A stretch of 64,000 nucleotides of DNA from Fibrobacter sp. UBA4223 (GCA_002382975.1 DFTB01000003.1:1-64000); one strand, 5' to 3'. Positions 5,790-16,017 are shown, counted from the first letter of the stretch. Translations and numbers: made by a program. Notes: generated by a model from the letters alone, not told the origin.

Positions 5790-8700
5790 ATGTTTAGACG
5801 AGAGACAAAGAAGGGTGTTTCCTTAATTGCCGTCCTCATGTTCATGCTGATAGCGACCATTGCGGCAACAGCTACCTATAAGTGGATTACCAGCGAATCT
5901 CATTCCAGCACTAGCCGCATGTTGCAGCGAGAGGCATACCAGAGTTCTATTGCGGGTATCGAGAATGCCCGTAGCTGGATGACTTATAATGCAAACGATT
6001 TTGGGGCGTTGGTGACCCAGTATTTTCAATCTGAGAAAAAGTCTATTTTGATGACTCCTGTTTTGCAGTCTTCCTTGAATAGTAAAGGACAAAATTATAA
6101 TGTTTGGCTTACTGGTGTTGAGGTGAATAGCAACGGCTTGTACAAGGTGCAATTGCTTTCTGTGGGTGAGGCTCGCGGAGGCACCAAGCACAGTGAAGTG
6201 GCTATTTTCAATGTGACGGGTCTATACCAGGTGAATGTGCCGAAGAAAAAGGCAACTTATTCTGGTACTATAGATTTTGACTACAACTATTTTGGTGGCG
6301 GAACAAAGAATGCGGGTGATTTCCATACGAAATCTATGCTTATAAATGGTAATCAGACGAAAGATGGTAACCCTGCCTATGTTGAAAAGAACCTTGTGGT
6401 GACGGGCAATTTTAAAGTTAGCGGTTCGCAGATTGTTGTTGGGGAGAATGCTTGTATTGGCGGATATTTCGATGCAAACAATGGTGTTGCTGGAGGTAAT
6501 TTTTACATCGAGGGAAATGCGAAAAATTTTATAATGGTTTCAAAAACGTATAACGGGACAACATATAATGGAGTCTCTGGCGATGTCTATGTTGGTGGTG
6601 ATATAGAATCGGCTAATGGAAACCAAGAATTAGGTGGTAGCCTCTATCTAGGGGGAACATGGCATACGAATCTCTCGGGATACCAAGCTGGAGTGAAGAA
6701 GAACTTGTGTTTTGGACCCCACGCTTACTTGGATCTCCCCAGCCTTTCGAAAGTCTTCTATGCGGATAGCGATGTCTGGGTTGCTAATGCCAAAGCGATA
6801 AAGAATGAAAAATCAAATTATGATAAGATTCATTTGGGAAGGGGAACAGGGTCAGATATATATTCGCCTTATGTCTATTCAACATCAGACTATACCAAGG
6901 AAGGGAGCCAAGGGGGAAAATACCGCAACTACAAGATTGCTCAAAAATGTGTTAGTGGTTACGGAGGGCTTAGTTGTAGCGACTGGAAGCATTATCCGTC
7001 GGAAAAGCTCGGTGGCGATTATCAGACAGATCGCTTTTATCTGGATAGCACCATCAAGATGGAATACAGAAAAGATGGTGGTGAGTATGCGAATTATATG
7101 TGGGATGATGGACTTGTCCACGCCGATTATGGGGGGACCACCACATATAATCCGACATACACATGGACGACATGTACATCGGAAGCAGGTACATCCGATT
7201 ATGCCGGAATCATATATTTCCCCACTTGTACCCTCCATTCCTGGTTTAAATCAAGTGGAACCAGGCATAATCAGGCTATAGGTACGGATCCAAATATTGA
7301 ATGCGGTCAGACGGTAAAATCAAACTGTTCTAGCATGTGGGTAGACGGCACGGGCTGCGATGGTACGTCTCACTACGTCAGGGATCCGATCATAACCGGA
7401 ATAGGATCCTTTGAAGGCTTTGCTGATTCTGGCTGTGCTAAGAATATTAAGACCTTTAATTCTTCCATAGTTTCTAGCTTGAATTCTTGCTCTAGCACGG
7501 CGACAGAGCAGCAACTTTACAACGGGTACTTGGTTGTAAAGGTTACCGATGCGGGTAAAACAGATTTCTCTACCGCATTGGATGGAAAGTTTATCATCAT
7601 ATTCTCCAATAAGCCATCTATGCAGCAGATGCCCGCGACTACAAAAGGGTCGTATGTCTTTGTGTACTTTAAGGAAGGTGCTGGAGAAATCCTCATGGGT
7701 GATACGGCCACGCACAATTATTTCTTGTATTCTCCCAAGAACATTGATAAAATTCAAAAAGATTGGACTGGCACTGTCTACACCGCTGTGGGAACTCCGG
7801 GAAGTTCGCCAAGCTGCGCTACCGTGTCTGATTTGATTGGCGTTAAAAACATTGAATCAGATTCTAATATGCTTAAAAGCCTTGCCGGCTCTGCAATTCT
7901 CTGTGATAATGTCAGTTCCGCTTCGTGCGGAGGTGTGGTTGTCGCATCTTCTTCAAGTGGGGCTGGCGGGGGTAGCAGCTCTTCAGCAGATTTGGCATTG
8001 TCGGGTGTTGATGTCTATCACATTTCCACCGCTCCGCAACTTGGTATAACGCTGGAATCCCAGTACGAAAGCCGAACCAATAACCCGCCGGCAAATAATA
8101 CGGTGAACTTGAGTCCGTCTATCCTTGTGCTGCCTCGTGTCGTATACCTACCTAGAGATCCCATAGGTAAGCTGGAAGATTACTATAACGTTATCAACCT
8201 GAATGGTGCAACAGAAGTCAAGACTCCGTCCAAGGTTAGTTGTACTCCTAGTGGAATTAGCAGCACGGGAGAACTGTACGATGGATCTCATTTGCTGACC
8301 GAGGGAATCTATACATGCACATATGCTAGCGGTAACGAAGTATATGGCGATGTTCCTTTCTTTTTGGTGGTAACGGGTACTACTGGCTCGGCGCCCACAG
8401 TTAGGTTCACAACGGATAACGCTGAAATGACATCTGGAGGTACTGTTCCCATTTACCTCAATGTTCCGCAATCTAGTCATGGGTCGATATCGGTGGACGT
8501 CATGGTGTCTTCTCTTCCGGATTCAAAGTGGTCTATCACGCCCAAGAGTGGTGTCACTCAACGTATTGGAACCTCCGGTAACGTAATATACTCTGTACAA
8601 GCTACACCAAGCAATGTGGCAAATACACAGGTTAATATTTTAGATGTGGTGACAGAATCTGGAGCAGCATCGGGAACCGTTACGCTGCAGTTGATTCCCC

Positions 8701-11700
8701 CTTGTGATGGTTGCAATATCGGTACTCCAAATATAGAGAACGTGTTCTTGGTTGGGTCCTCTATAATCCAACGTTCGGGAATAAAGGAATACTGCCAAAA
8801 CTATCCCGACAATTGTACCTCTGAAAACAACTACGTGGCTATTGGAAATCGCCCGGATTGTGGTCCAGCGCTGTTCAGTGGTGAGTGGGTCAGGGCCGAC
8901 GGTACCAACTGCTCTGTAAATGGTTCGGGCAACGCCAACAATGAATGGAAATGTGCCACGAATACATCGATAAGATTGGTTCCGAATAACCTTCCCAATG
9001 GAAATCTGTGCGAACTGATTATTCCTTCCGAGGACAATTCCATTTCTGCTCCCGAAGATGATCAAACATATACCTTGTACGCATCCCTAAAGCGAGTGCC
9101 TTACACTCTCACAGTAAATCGCGAAGGAGCCGGCAACTCGGCAACCGTCGTCAAGGTGTTTACCAGCTTGACCAACACGTTTGAAACTTCTCCGACTTAC
9201 ACATGCTCTGATAATCAGTGTGTTTATAACGTGTATGCGGGTGACCGTGTCAAGCTAGAATATAGTCTGTCGGGTACGGACAAGTTCTCTTACTGGCGCA
9301 GTTCCAGCCCCAACAGCCCTACTACTGAACCGGTGAAGGCAGGGGACTTTACCCTGCAACCGATAACGGCAAATAATACGGTGCTTGCCAAGTTCAACGA
9401 CAAGGACAAGCACTGTTTCTATGATGACTTCATGGGCTTGCAAGCTTTCTGTAATGACAAGGAATGCATAGCGGACTGCAACACAAGTACTTGTGCTGCA
9501 AATGTCAATGCAACTGCCAATTGGCAGTTGTCGTTCCCCAATGGGAAAAAGAATTCAATGACATCGAATGTGCCTCCTATAATAGAAAATGGCGTTGTTT
9601 ACAGTGATAATGACAAGAACAGCAATAACCAGAATGGTGGACAGACCCTTGTCATGAACAACAGGCAAGCAGGCAGAAACGGAGTCATGACAGCCTTGAT
9701 TCAAACGAAAAACTTTAAACAGGGTGGGACTAACAACGACGGTTTGAATTCAGGATTTGTGCTACGTTCCGACGCTAGTGGCTCCAGTTACCTGATATTG
9801 AACATTTTTGGGTATGGGAATAAAGACAATGCAAGCTCGGGAACGTTATATGCCCGTCTGTGCTCTGTTTCTGGTCAGGGAACCAATAATTCTACCAAGG
9901 GCTGTGTGGAAAAGGCTCTTAGCAACCAGCAGTTGACTATTTCGCCCACCACAATGATTAAGGTCCAAATGACTCTAGGAGAAAGCTCCCTTTTAGTAAA
10001 GGGCGAAGTTAACGGCCGTGAGGGAACAACCTCCTTTGACTTGAGCGGAAATTTCGCTTTGAACGGAATGAATAATGAATATGTTGGCATGAAGGTTTCG
10101 GACAGCTACTTCAAACTATACGACATTGGCTGGGAAAGTTCATCTTTCCCCAACGAGGGCTGTTTTGAAGTGCCTACCGTCAGCTGCTCCTTCAAGGCGA
10201 ATTACATTGGTGGTCTTGTTCCCATGGATTCAAATGTTACCCCGTGGGCTGCTGCATCCAGCTGGTTTACCGCTAACGGCTGCGTGCTGGACTACTCTTA
10301 TAGCGGGTCGGACAATAGTACGTCGTCTACGCCGTCGGCAAGGGGCTCGTACGAGGTTGTCTCGTCAAGTCCTGCCGGCACATATCATTTCTCGGAATCG
10401 GGAACCCACGGGTTGACCGGTCCCGATACTTACAACGATGCAAAGATATCCGTCCGTTGCGATAACACTACAACAAGCCTCAATGGCAAGTCTACCAGTT
10501 GCGGAGTGTTCCAGGTTGGAGGAGTGGACAACTGTGCTGCCAATTACGAGATTTTGGCATCGACGTCAACATCTATTTCGGCAACTGCCGGCGTTGATCA
10601 AGAAATCGCTACCCCCAACGCCACGAATGGCGTAAATCTGAGAGGATCTTCGCTCAGCTTCGCCATACAAGACTTGGGCGATGACCAGACTATAACCGTT
10701 TACCTGAAAGACAAGCATGGGACATTCAGTTTGCCCAGTCATATCAGCGGGAGCGGGGTTGCCTCCTTGGATGTGACGGGCCTTTCCAATATTGAAGGCT
10801 TTGACCCCCAGAGCGTTATTGCGATTGTCATGAATGGTACGGCGAATTTCACGGTGACATCTATACAAGCTTCGTGCCCCTATGTGTTCAGTATTGAGAG
10901 CTGTCCCGTTTCGTATAATGGTACATCCTGGGTAATTAACGCGACATTTAATAACGTGTCGGGTGCCTTAGCGAATGGCTGCAATGTGTCCGCCGATAAC
11001 GGCATTATCGGACTTACGAACGTTTCTTGCACTAACAGTGGTTTTTCCATTCCCGACGACCAGTTCTATGAGAGACTGAATTCCGGTACTGGTACGAAAA
11101 CGAAGTTTACCTTTACGGTAAGTGCGAAAAACTTGGATGGAGTGGATGTTCCGTCCTGCGTGTCTGAAGTGGAATATGAGCAGAATGCCATTACCTGTAC
11201 AGTTGCCGATATCGTACAAGGCCAGGCTCTGCCATCGGTGAATTTCAGCATATCCAATTGCCCCGACGGTGGTTGCCCCTACACTGTTAAGTTTGGCAGC
11301 GATAAGAGCGGTACAGGTACGTATAAATCGGGGACAGCGTCCTGGACGGCCCCTGATGTCAGTACCACATCTATGACTTCAGGAACCTATACGATTGAGT
11401 CTATGGGCAAAACGCAAACCTGCTCCTTTGAGGTGAATGCAAAACAAGAGGCCGAAGCAACGTGTACGGTGACCGACGGAGTCGTTTCTGGCACAATCAC
11501 CAGTGCCAATTATGGTAATCCCATTTCTATAAGCGTCGCTGTGTCCGACTATATGGGTAATATTCTCGGTATTACCCAGGTTGAACCCAATACGACTTAT
11601 TCCAACTATTCCTACAATCTCACGGACAAAAACTTGACTCCTGGCAAGGCGTACGTAGTTACGCTGGCGTTTAATGGAGAAACGGAAAATTGTGGATCAT

Positions 11701-13196
11701 ACACACCGCCGTTGGCCGCATTGTCGCTTTCTGGCTGTCCGACATCATTGTCTGCTGCGTCAACGACCTTTACCCCGGTGGTTGCAGGTTGCAACGGAAC
11801 TCCTGCTTGTCATTGGAGTATAGACAACAGTGCGACTGTTCCAGATGCATACAATGGTGCTGTTACCATATCTAATGCGACTGAGGGGAAAACCTATAGG
11901 TTAACCCTTACCCGTGGAACAAGTAGCACTGAAACCAATTACGCTACGACATATTGTGATATAACGTATCCCACGTCAACGCCTTCGTTCAGCGTTCAGT
12001 GTAACAGCGGAACGGGGAATACTATTACGGTAGATGATGTTCCTGAAAATAGTACTGTGGAGGTGACGCCTTATAATGTGGAGGGCTGTGGTAGTGCTGA
12101 CTGTTCCTATGATATTACGCAAAATGGGACGTCTGTTTATTCTGGTGTACAGACGGGATATACCGGCGGGAAGGTCGAATTTACGGGAACATCTGGTAAC
12201 AATGTGCCCTATGTGCTTACTATAAATGGTCCTACCGGCACTACGCCGCAAACTTGCACATTTAATGTGACGTATACTTCGGGAGGTTCCGGCGATGTAT
12301 GTGGCTGTGCTTCAACTTGTGGTACTGATTGTGAAAATATGAGGCTCACCACATACTCGAACAATCAAAATGGAGAAGGAATGTATTGCATTTTTGTGGA
12401 TGACGGAAACATAAAAATCAGAAAAGGGACTGGTACATATTGTACGGCAAAGATAAATGGAACGACTTTTACAAACCAAATCAGTGAAACTAATTTGAAT
12501 AGCATTGCCTCTGCTAACAGTGATGGGGGCTATTACATCTATATCGGAAATGGACCTGGGGCTGTAAATAATACCGACTATTGTGATTTTATGCTAGGGT
12601 CTCATACCTCGCAAATAAACCCTTGTGCCCCGGATGTCAAGCCTGTTCTTGAATCATGTCCAGTTTCGGCAACTGAGATTGCTCCGAATGCTCCTGTCGT
12701 TATAACGCCAAGTACAACAACGTGCAATACGAAAAAAGGCTGTACCTACACAATCGGTGGAGATTATTCCACATCAGGAACATTCCGTTCGGGAACGATA
12801 CAATTTACTGATAACGGAGCAAACGATGGTGATGAGAAAGCTTACACGTTAACGTTGTCCGTTGATGGAAAGGGTTCTTCAGAACCTTGCGCGATTGGAA
12901 TAAAGTACAGTTCAAATGCAAATGTTAAAATAACAGATGTAGATCAACCACATGATGTGAAATGTGGAAAGTCTATAGAGATTTCTGTACCCGCAGCCCA
13001 ATGGAACAGAACGAAACTGAAATGTTCTGGGTACTTTGATAAAACAGTTGGAGGCACTTTTGTAGATCATAATACTGGCGACGTGGTTGTGGATGCTTGC
13101 GCCAATTATGGGAATGGATCCCCATTCACATGTACCAAAACCTTCACAACAGAGTGTTCTACAAATACACTGAGTTGTCGAGTGATACGCCAGTAA
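5790..13196 (+). CDS. Giant PilX/GspK-like pilin with a multi-domain adhesin ectodomain
   Basis: The protein has 2468 residues, against about 170-330 for PilX or GspK. After the leader MFRRETKKG comes VSLIAVLMFMLIATIAATAT, a prepilin helix with Ala instead of Glu at +5, as in tip-located GspK/PilX proteins. Then in order: a beta-helix-like stretch of GDVYVGGDI / GGSLYLGGTW repeats (about 180-300), a Cys-rich part, a Ser/Gly linker (about 713-732), Ig-like modules, a concanavalin-like domain starting YDDFMG (about 1208-1450), and at least four C-terminal beta-sandwich modules with paired cysteines (near 1824, 2000, 2100 and 2311). A strong AGGAGG site precedes the ATG. It is the last gene of the pilin operon. 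Likely role: pilus-tip adhesin, perhaps for plant cell-wall polysaccharide; this is inference. Confidence 0.8.
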   Translation: MFRRETKKGVSLIAVLMFMLIATIAATATYKWITSESHSSTSRMLQREAYQSSIAGIENARSWMTYNANDFGALVTQYFQSEKKSILMTPVLQSSLNSKGQNYNVWLTGVEVNSNGLYKVQLLSVGEARGGTKHSEVAIFNVTGLYQVNVPKKKATYSGTIDFDYNYFGGGTKNAGDFHTKSMLINGNQTKDGNPAYVEKNLVVTGNFKVSGSQIVVGENACIGGYFDANNGVAGGNFYIEGNAKNFIMVSKTYNGTTYNGVSGDVYVGGDIESANGNQELGGSLYLGGTWHTNLSGYQAGVKKNLCFGPHAYLDLPSLSKVFYADSDVWVANAKAIKNEKSNYDKIHLGRGTGSDIYSPYVYSTSDYTKEGSQGGKYRNYKIAQKCVSGYGGLSCSDWKHYPSEKLGGDYQTDRFYLDSTIKMEYRKDGGEYANYMWDDGLVHADYGGTTTYNPTYTWTTCTSEAGTSDYAGIIYFPTCTLHSWFKSSGTRHNQAIGTDPNIECGQTVKSNCSSMWVDGTGCDGTSHYVRDPIITGIGSFEGFADSGCAKNIKTFNSSIVSSLNSCSSTATEQQLYNGYLVVKVTDAGKTDFSTALDGKFIIIFSNKPSMQQMPATTKGSYVFVYFKEGAGEILMGDTATHNYFLYSPKNIDKIQKDWTGTVYTAVGTPGSSPSCATVSDLIGVKNIESDSNMLKSLAGSAILCDNVSSASCGGVVVASSSSGAGGGSSSSADLALSGVDVYHISTAPQLGITLESQYESRTNNPPANNTVNLSPSILVLPRVVYLPRDPIGKLEDYYNVINLNGATEVKTPSKVSCTPSGISSTGELYDGSHLLTEGIYTCTYASGNEVYGDVPFFLVVTGTTGSAPTVRFTTDNAEMTSGGTVPIYLNVPQSSHGSISVDVMVSSLPDSKWSITPKSGVTQRIGTSGNVIYSVQATPSNVANTQVNILDVVTESGAASGTVTLQLIPPCDGCNIGTPNIENVFLVGSSIIQRSGIKEYCQNYPDNCTSENNYVAIGNRPDCGPALFSGEWVRADGTNCSVNGSGNANNEWKCATNTSIRLVPNNLPNGNLCELIIPSEDNSISAPEDDQTYTLYASLKRVPYTLTVNREGAGNSATVVKVFTSLTNTFETSPTYTCSDNQCVYNVYAGDRVKLEYSLSGTDKFSYWRSSSPNSPTTEPVKAGDFTLQPITANNTVLAKFNDKDKHCFYDDFMGLQAFCNDKECIADCNTSTCAANVNATANWQLSFPNGKKNSMTSNVPPIIENGVVYSDNDKNSNNQNGGQTLVMNNRQAGRNGVMTALIQTKNFKQGGTNNDGLNSGFVLRSDASGSSYLILNIFGYGNKDNASSGTLYARLCSVSGQGTNNSTKGCVEKALSNQQLTISPTTMIKVQMTLGESSLLVKGEVNGREGTTSFDLSGNFALNGMNNEYVGMKVSDSYFKLYDIGWESSSFPNEGCFEVPTVSCSFKANYIGGLVPMDSNVTPWAAASSWFTANGCVLDYSYSGSDNSTSSTPSARGSYEVVSSSPAGTYHFSESGTHGLTGPDTYNDAKISVRCDNTTTSLNGKSTSCGVFQVGGVDNCAANYEILASTSTSISATAGVDQEIATPNATNGVNLRGSSLSFAIQDLGDDQTITVYLKDKHGTFSLPSHISGSGVASLDVTGLSNIEGFDPQSVIAIVMNGTANFTVTSIQASCPYVFSIESCPVSYNGTSWVINATFNNVSGALANGCNVSADNGIIGLTNVSCTNSGFSIPDDQFYERLNSGTGTKTKFTFTVSAKNLDGVDVPSCVSEVEYEQNAITCTVADIVQGQALPSVNFSISNCPDGGCPYTVKFGSDKSGTGTYKSGTASWTAPDVSTTSMTSGTYTIESMGKTQTCSFEVNAKQEAEATCTVTDGVVSGTITSANYGNPISISVAVSDYMGNILGITQVEPNTTYSNYSYNLTDKNLTPGKAYVVTLAFNGETENCGSYTPPLAALSLSGCPTSLSAASTTFTPVVAGCNGTPACHWSIDNSATVPDAYNGAVTISNATEGKTYRLTLTRGTSSTETNYATTYCDITYPTSTPSFSVQCNSGTGNTITVDDVPENSTVEVTPYNVEGCGSADCSYDITQNGTSVYSGVQTGYTGGKVEFTGTSGNNVPYVLTINGPTGTTPQTCTFNVTYTSGGSGDVCGCASTCGTDCENMRLTTYSNNQNGEGMYCIFVDDGNIKIRKGTGTYCTAKINGTTFTNQISETNLNSIASANSDGGYYIYIGNGPGAVNNTDYCDFMLGSHTSQINPCAPDVKPVLESCPVSATEIAPNAPVVITPSTTTCNTKKGCTYTIGGDYSTSGTFRSGTIQFTDNGANDGDEKAYTLTLSVDGKGSSEPCAIGIKYSSNANVKITDVDQPHDVKCGKSIEISVPAAQWNRTKLKCSGYFDKTVGGTFVDHNTGDVVVDACANYGNGSPFTCTKTFTTECSTNTLSCRVIRQ

Positions 13197-13211
13197 AATT
13201 GATTTCCAAAG

Positions 13212-13221
13212 CCCCCCCCCC
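13212..13221. repeat. Homopolymer tract of ten C
   Basis: A run of ten C lies 15 bp after the giant pilin stop codon, in the 104-bp gap before the convergent Rpn gene. It is prone to slippage but lies outside coding sequence as annotated. Confidence 0.6.
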
Positions 13222-13300
13222 AGGGGAGCCTTTCCTTTACCAGCTACAAGTAAAGCCCCAGGACACACCGTCCGGGGCGAGTGCCGATGAAAGGGGAGGA

Positions 13301-14227
13301 CTACCGGTTGCTAGGAGATTCCTTGGCTTTCTCCGCTGCGATTTTTCGGGCTTTTTCGATTAGGTCGGCTGGCGCACCAAGTGACTCTAAAATATCTATT
13401 CCCTCAGCACGACCTTCTGCTAACCCTTCGGCACGGGCGTGCTTCTTTTCTACGTACATTTCGTATAGTCGGTCGCTCATGTTCATTGCCTCGCTTACCA
13501 GGAACTCTTCGGTAAATATACTCAATTTGGCCTTCTCCTGCAAGCGAGCGAACAGCGAACCTTCGGGCACGGGAACGGGGTTTTCGTTATTCAGGCCGTC
13601 GATTACCCGGAGCCACTGGGCCAGCATGCTGTTGTCGGAACTGTAGCCGCCCTTCAGGAACTTGGGTATTTCCACAAGGGTGATGGTCTGCTTCTTGAAG
13701 AACTCGTCGTTCTCCTGGTTCTTGAGCCGGATACTGTGCCGGTAGTTCCTGGATTCGGGGAACCCGTCGAACATCTGGAGGCTGATGAGGTTCAGGTTCC
13801 TTAGCCAGTAGCTTTCGCCGTGGGTCTTGCTTGCCACGGTATGCTTCGCGACATAGTACACGAGCCTGTCGCTGTAGGTGTCGTCTTCCTTGTGCTGGAC
13901 TTCTAGCACGATGCGCTCCAGGTATTCGTTTTCGACCACCACGTCCGAGATGACGCTTTTGCTCAGGGCCCCTTCTACCGCCGTATTTACGAAGGTGAGT
14001 TTGTCTATGCAGTCGCCGCCATCCAGCTTGAGTATGGCGTTGAGGAAGCTTGCCGTGAACTCCATGTTTTCGGGGGTGCCGAATAGGAGCTTGAATATGG
14101 TGTCGTTGTAGATGTAGGCGAATCTGTAGCGCTTGCGGTATTTTGCGATGCAGGCGGCGGTGTCGCCTCCGGTCTTGTGGGTCTCGCTGATGTCGTGCAG
14201 CATTTCGGCATATTGTTCTTTGGTCAT
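13301..14227 (-). CDS. Rpn-family PD-(D/E)XK nuclease (PDDEXK_2 transposase-like)
   Basis: The protein has 308 residues. The nuclease core has NDTIFKLLFG near the start and the catalytic line Asp95 (VISDVVVE), then Glu109 and Gln111 (IVLEVQHKED), the D...ExQ form of this family. The C-terminal part holds LAQWLRVIDGLNNENP and a run of 4-residue repeats (ARAEGLAEGRAEGID), then a tail ILESLGAPADLIEKARKIAAEKAKE almost identical to that of the Rpn gene at 19943, though the N-terminal domains differ. An internal ATG near 13479 preceded by GAGG could give a separate C-terminal peptide, as described for E. coli RpnS. It is annotated elsewhere as transposase, but Rpn proteins are DNA nucleases linked to recombination and phage defence. 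Confidence 0.85.
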   Translation of the reverse strand: MTKEQYAEMLHDISETHKTGGDTAACIAKYRKRYRFAYIYNDTIFKLLFGTPENMEFTASFLNAILKLDGGDCIDKLTFVNTAVEGALSKSVISDVVVENEYLERIVLEVQHKEDDTYSDRLVYYVAKHTVASKTHGESYWLRNLNLISLQMFDGFPESRNYRHSIRLKNQENDEFFKKQTITLVEIPKFLKGGYSSDNSMLAQWLRVIDGLNNENPVPVPEGSLFARLQEKAKLSIFTEEFLVSEAMNMSDRLYEMYVEKKHARAEGLAEGRAEGIDILESLGAPADLIEKARKIAAEKAKESPSNR

Positions 14228-14237
14228 TGCGTATTTC

Positions 14238-14345
14238 TCTTTTTTCCGGGAACGCGCCCGAATCGCAGACAGGGAAAGGCCCCGTCTGTGTATAAGACGC
14301 TTTTTTGAGGCAAAATATGCCTGAAAAATTTGTTTACGTGCGGAT
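14238..14345 (-). promoter_or_regulatory. Rpn/GIY-YIG upstream module, copy 2
   Basis: On the minus strand: GTAAACAAATTTTTCAGGCA, then TTTTGCCTCAAAAAAG, then a CGTCT-N7-AGACG palindrome (14283-14299) that contains TATACA, followed by GGGGCCTTTCCCTGT. It shares this order with the upstream regions of the Rpn gene at 14563 and both GIY-YIG genes. Confidence 0.55.
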
Positions 14346-14361
14346 TTTACAAGTGAAGGGA

Positions 14362-14385
14362 GATCCCCGCCTGCGCGGGGATGAC
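14362..14385. repeat. Palindromic repeat (GATCCCCGCC-T-GCGGGGAT type)
   Basis: ATCCCCGC and GCGGGGAT form an 8-bp stem. It lies between two same-strand Rpn genes and is followed by short GGATGAC units. Confidence 0.7.
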
Positions 14386-14400
14386 AAAGAGGGTGTGCGG

Positions 14401-14540
14401 GGATGACAAGGAAGGAGCGCGGGGATGACGAGGAAGGTTTTCGTCATGTTCGCGTAGGCGAACATCCGCTGGAAGGATGTACACGGATCCTCGTCGGAGC
14501 CTGCCCTGAGCAAGGCCGAATGGGTGGGGATGACGAAGAG
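14401..14540. repeat. Composite intergenic repeat, copy 2
   Basis: This is the reverse-complement version of the repeat at 1301-1412, with the same ATGTTCGC...GCGAACAT hairpin, the ATCC...GGAT arms and the GAGCAAGGCCGAATGGG end. It fills most of the 335-bp gap between the Rpn genes at 13301 and 14563; no gene is seen in the gap. Confidence 0.75.
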
Positions 14541-14562
14541 AGCGCGAGGATGACGATGGTGG

Positions 14563-15507
14563 TTACTTGTTCGCAAGCGCGGCAAGCATCGCCTTCGCCT
14601 CGGCAATCTTTTCGGGAGAAACACCCAGTTTCTCGAAGACACTGATGGCGTTGGACTCGCCTTTCTTCATAAAGTGCTCGCCGAAGGTTTCGTAACCCTT
14701 GTTTGCAATGGCTTCCGGACTATCCATCTTGATTACCTCGCTCTTGTAGGGCCACTTCCAAAAGAAATACGAAAGCGACTGTTTGATAAAATCCTTCCCC
14801 TCATCGGTATTCTGCATCTTGAGCAGGTACTTCGCCGCCTCACGAAAGGACACGGAGAACTTCTCCATGTCCCAAATATACTTCATTGCAGTAAGAGCGA
14901 CAAGGGTAATGGGCGAAAGAGACTTCAATTCCGCGTCGTCGATGGCGTGCCCCACATCCAAGAATTCCACCTTGAAAGGAAATCCGATGTCGTGGTAATA
15001 TTCGGGATAGTTCGGAAACCGCGTTTCGCTGAGCGGATCCCAGCCATCCTCTCCGTTATAGACGATGAACGCCACCACGGGCACGTCCTTTCCGCGCTCC
15101 AGGAACAGGTGGTGATAATACTCCGAAATCTGGAGAAACACATTGTCCCTGTTGGTGGACTTGTGCTCGGCGATGATTCCCACGTAGAGCCCGGTGACGC
15201 CGCCGTCCTTGAGATTCGCCTCGAAAACGAGGTCCGCGGAGCCTGCATGCTTGTCACTGGAAAGGTTTTCGCTCGATCCTCGCAAACTTGCAAGGTCGAT
15301 GGTGTCTAGAAATGCCTTGAGCGAGGGATTGTGACGCGAAAACAGCGTCAGGAGTTCCACCATGCGGGAGGGCTTCGCAAAGGCAAACCTGAAATATCTG
15401 TCGTGAACGAAATTGCTCTTGTCATCTTTCACGGAGTCCACAATCACGTTGAATTCGTGAGCGATATCGCGGATATCCGACTCTACAAAGTTTTCATTTT
15501 CTGTCAT
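14563..15507 (-). CDS. Rpn/YhgA-like PD-(D/E)XK nuclease (Transposase_31 type)
   Basis: The protein has 314 residues from the ATG at 15507; the frame is open further upstream but runs through repeats. Motifs: HDRYFRFAFAKP (residues 35-46), the usual N-terminal HD..F + F motif of YhgA-type Rpn proteins, then Asp92 (GSADLVFE) and Glu114/Lys116 (IIAEHKST), giving the D...ExK catalytic set. Next come FLQISEYYHHLF and a helical C-terminal region. The tail (SVFEKLGVSPEKIAEAKAML) has the same LG..P..I..A pattern as the other Rpn tails here, but no 4-residue repeats. It lies within repeats and 335 bp upstream of a second Rpn gene on the same strand. Likely role: DNA nuclease in recombination or phage defence. 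Confidence 0.8.
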   Translation of the reverse strand: MTENENFVESDIRDIAHEFNVIVDSVKDDKSNFVHDRYFRFAFAKPSRMVELLTLFSRHNPSLKAFLDTIDLASLRGSSENLSSDKHAGSADLVFEANLKDGGVTGLYVGIIAEHKSTNRDNVFLQISEYYHHLFLERGKDVPVVAFIVYNGEDGWDPLSETRFPNYPEYYHDIGFPFKVEFLDVGHAIDDAELKSLSPITLVALTAMKYIWDMEKFSVSFREAAKYLLKMQNTDEGKDFIKQSLSYFFWKWPYKSEVIKMDSPEAIANKGYETFGEHFMKKGESNAISVFEKLGVSPEKIAEAKAMLAALANK

Positions 15508-15519
15508 TTTATTCCGTTT

Positions 15520-15625
15520 TATAGCGGGAACGCGCCCGTATCGCGGACAGGGAAGGACCCTATCTGCTATATAGACGCTTTTTTGAGACGAAATATGCCT
15601 AAGAATTTTGTTTACAATGCAGTTT
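15520..15625 (-). promoter_or_regulatory. Rpn/GIY-YIG upstream module, copy 3
   Basis: On the minus strand it has TGTAAACAAAATTCTTAGGC, CAAAAAAGCGTC and a TATATAG box in the imperfect palindrome 15561-15577, followed by AGGGTCCTTCCCTGT. It has the same order and spacing to the start codon as copy 2. Confidence 0.55.
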
Positions 15626-15640
15626 TTACAGATGCAAGGA

Positions 15641-15664
15641 GATCCCCGCCTTCGCGGGGATGAC
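15641..15664. repeat. Palindromic repeat (GATCCCCGCC type)
   Basis: ATCCCCGC and GCGGGGAT stem, near-identical to 14362-14385 and 16888-16911. Confidence 0.7.
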
Positions 15665-15823
15665 AAGGAAGGAGCGCGGGGATGACGAAGAAGGCTTTCG
15701 TCATGTTCGCGTAGGCGAACATCCGCTGGAAGGATGTACACGGACCTCGCCGGAGCCTGCCCTGCTTGTGCTGAGCAAAGCCGAAGCAAGCAAGGCCGAA
15801 TGGGCGGGGATGACAATGGAAGG
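15661..15823. repeat. Composite intergenic repeat, copy 3
   Basis: It has the same sequence as copy 2 with about 20 extra bases (CTTGTGCTGAGCAAAGCCGA region), a local duplication of the GAGCAA.GCCGAA unit. The rest of the 510-bp gap (15508-16017) holds the upstream module above, short repeats and the terminator below; no gene is seen. Confidence 0.75.
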
Positions 15824-15968
15824 AGGATGACGATGGTAGGGATAGGAGGTGCCCGGTCAGATGCGAATGAGGCGAACGATATGCAAAAACTTGTTTTTGT
15901 ATATCTGAGCCGAAGAGCATCGCACTTGTGCAAGCCGGGCATGACAGCGGGAGGAGCGGGGATGAAAA

Positions 15969-15995
15969 AAAGCTCGTTCGATGAACGGGCTAGCT
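15969..15995 (-). terminator. Terminator after the right-hand Rpn fragment
   Basis: On the minus strand AGCCCGTTC pairs with GAACGAGCT (one mismatch) and is followed by a run of seven T. It corresponds to the terminator at 1242-1269. Confidence 0.65.
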
Positions 15996-16017
15996 GGAAA
16001 ACTGTTTGACGCTTGAA

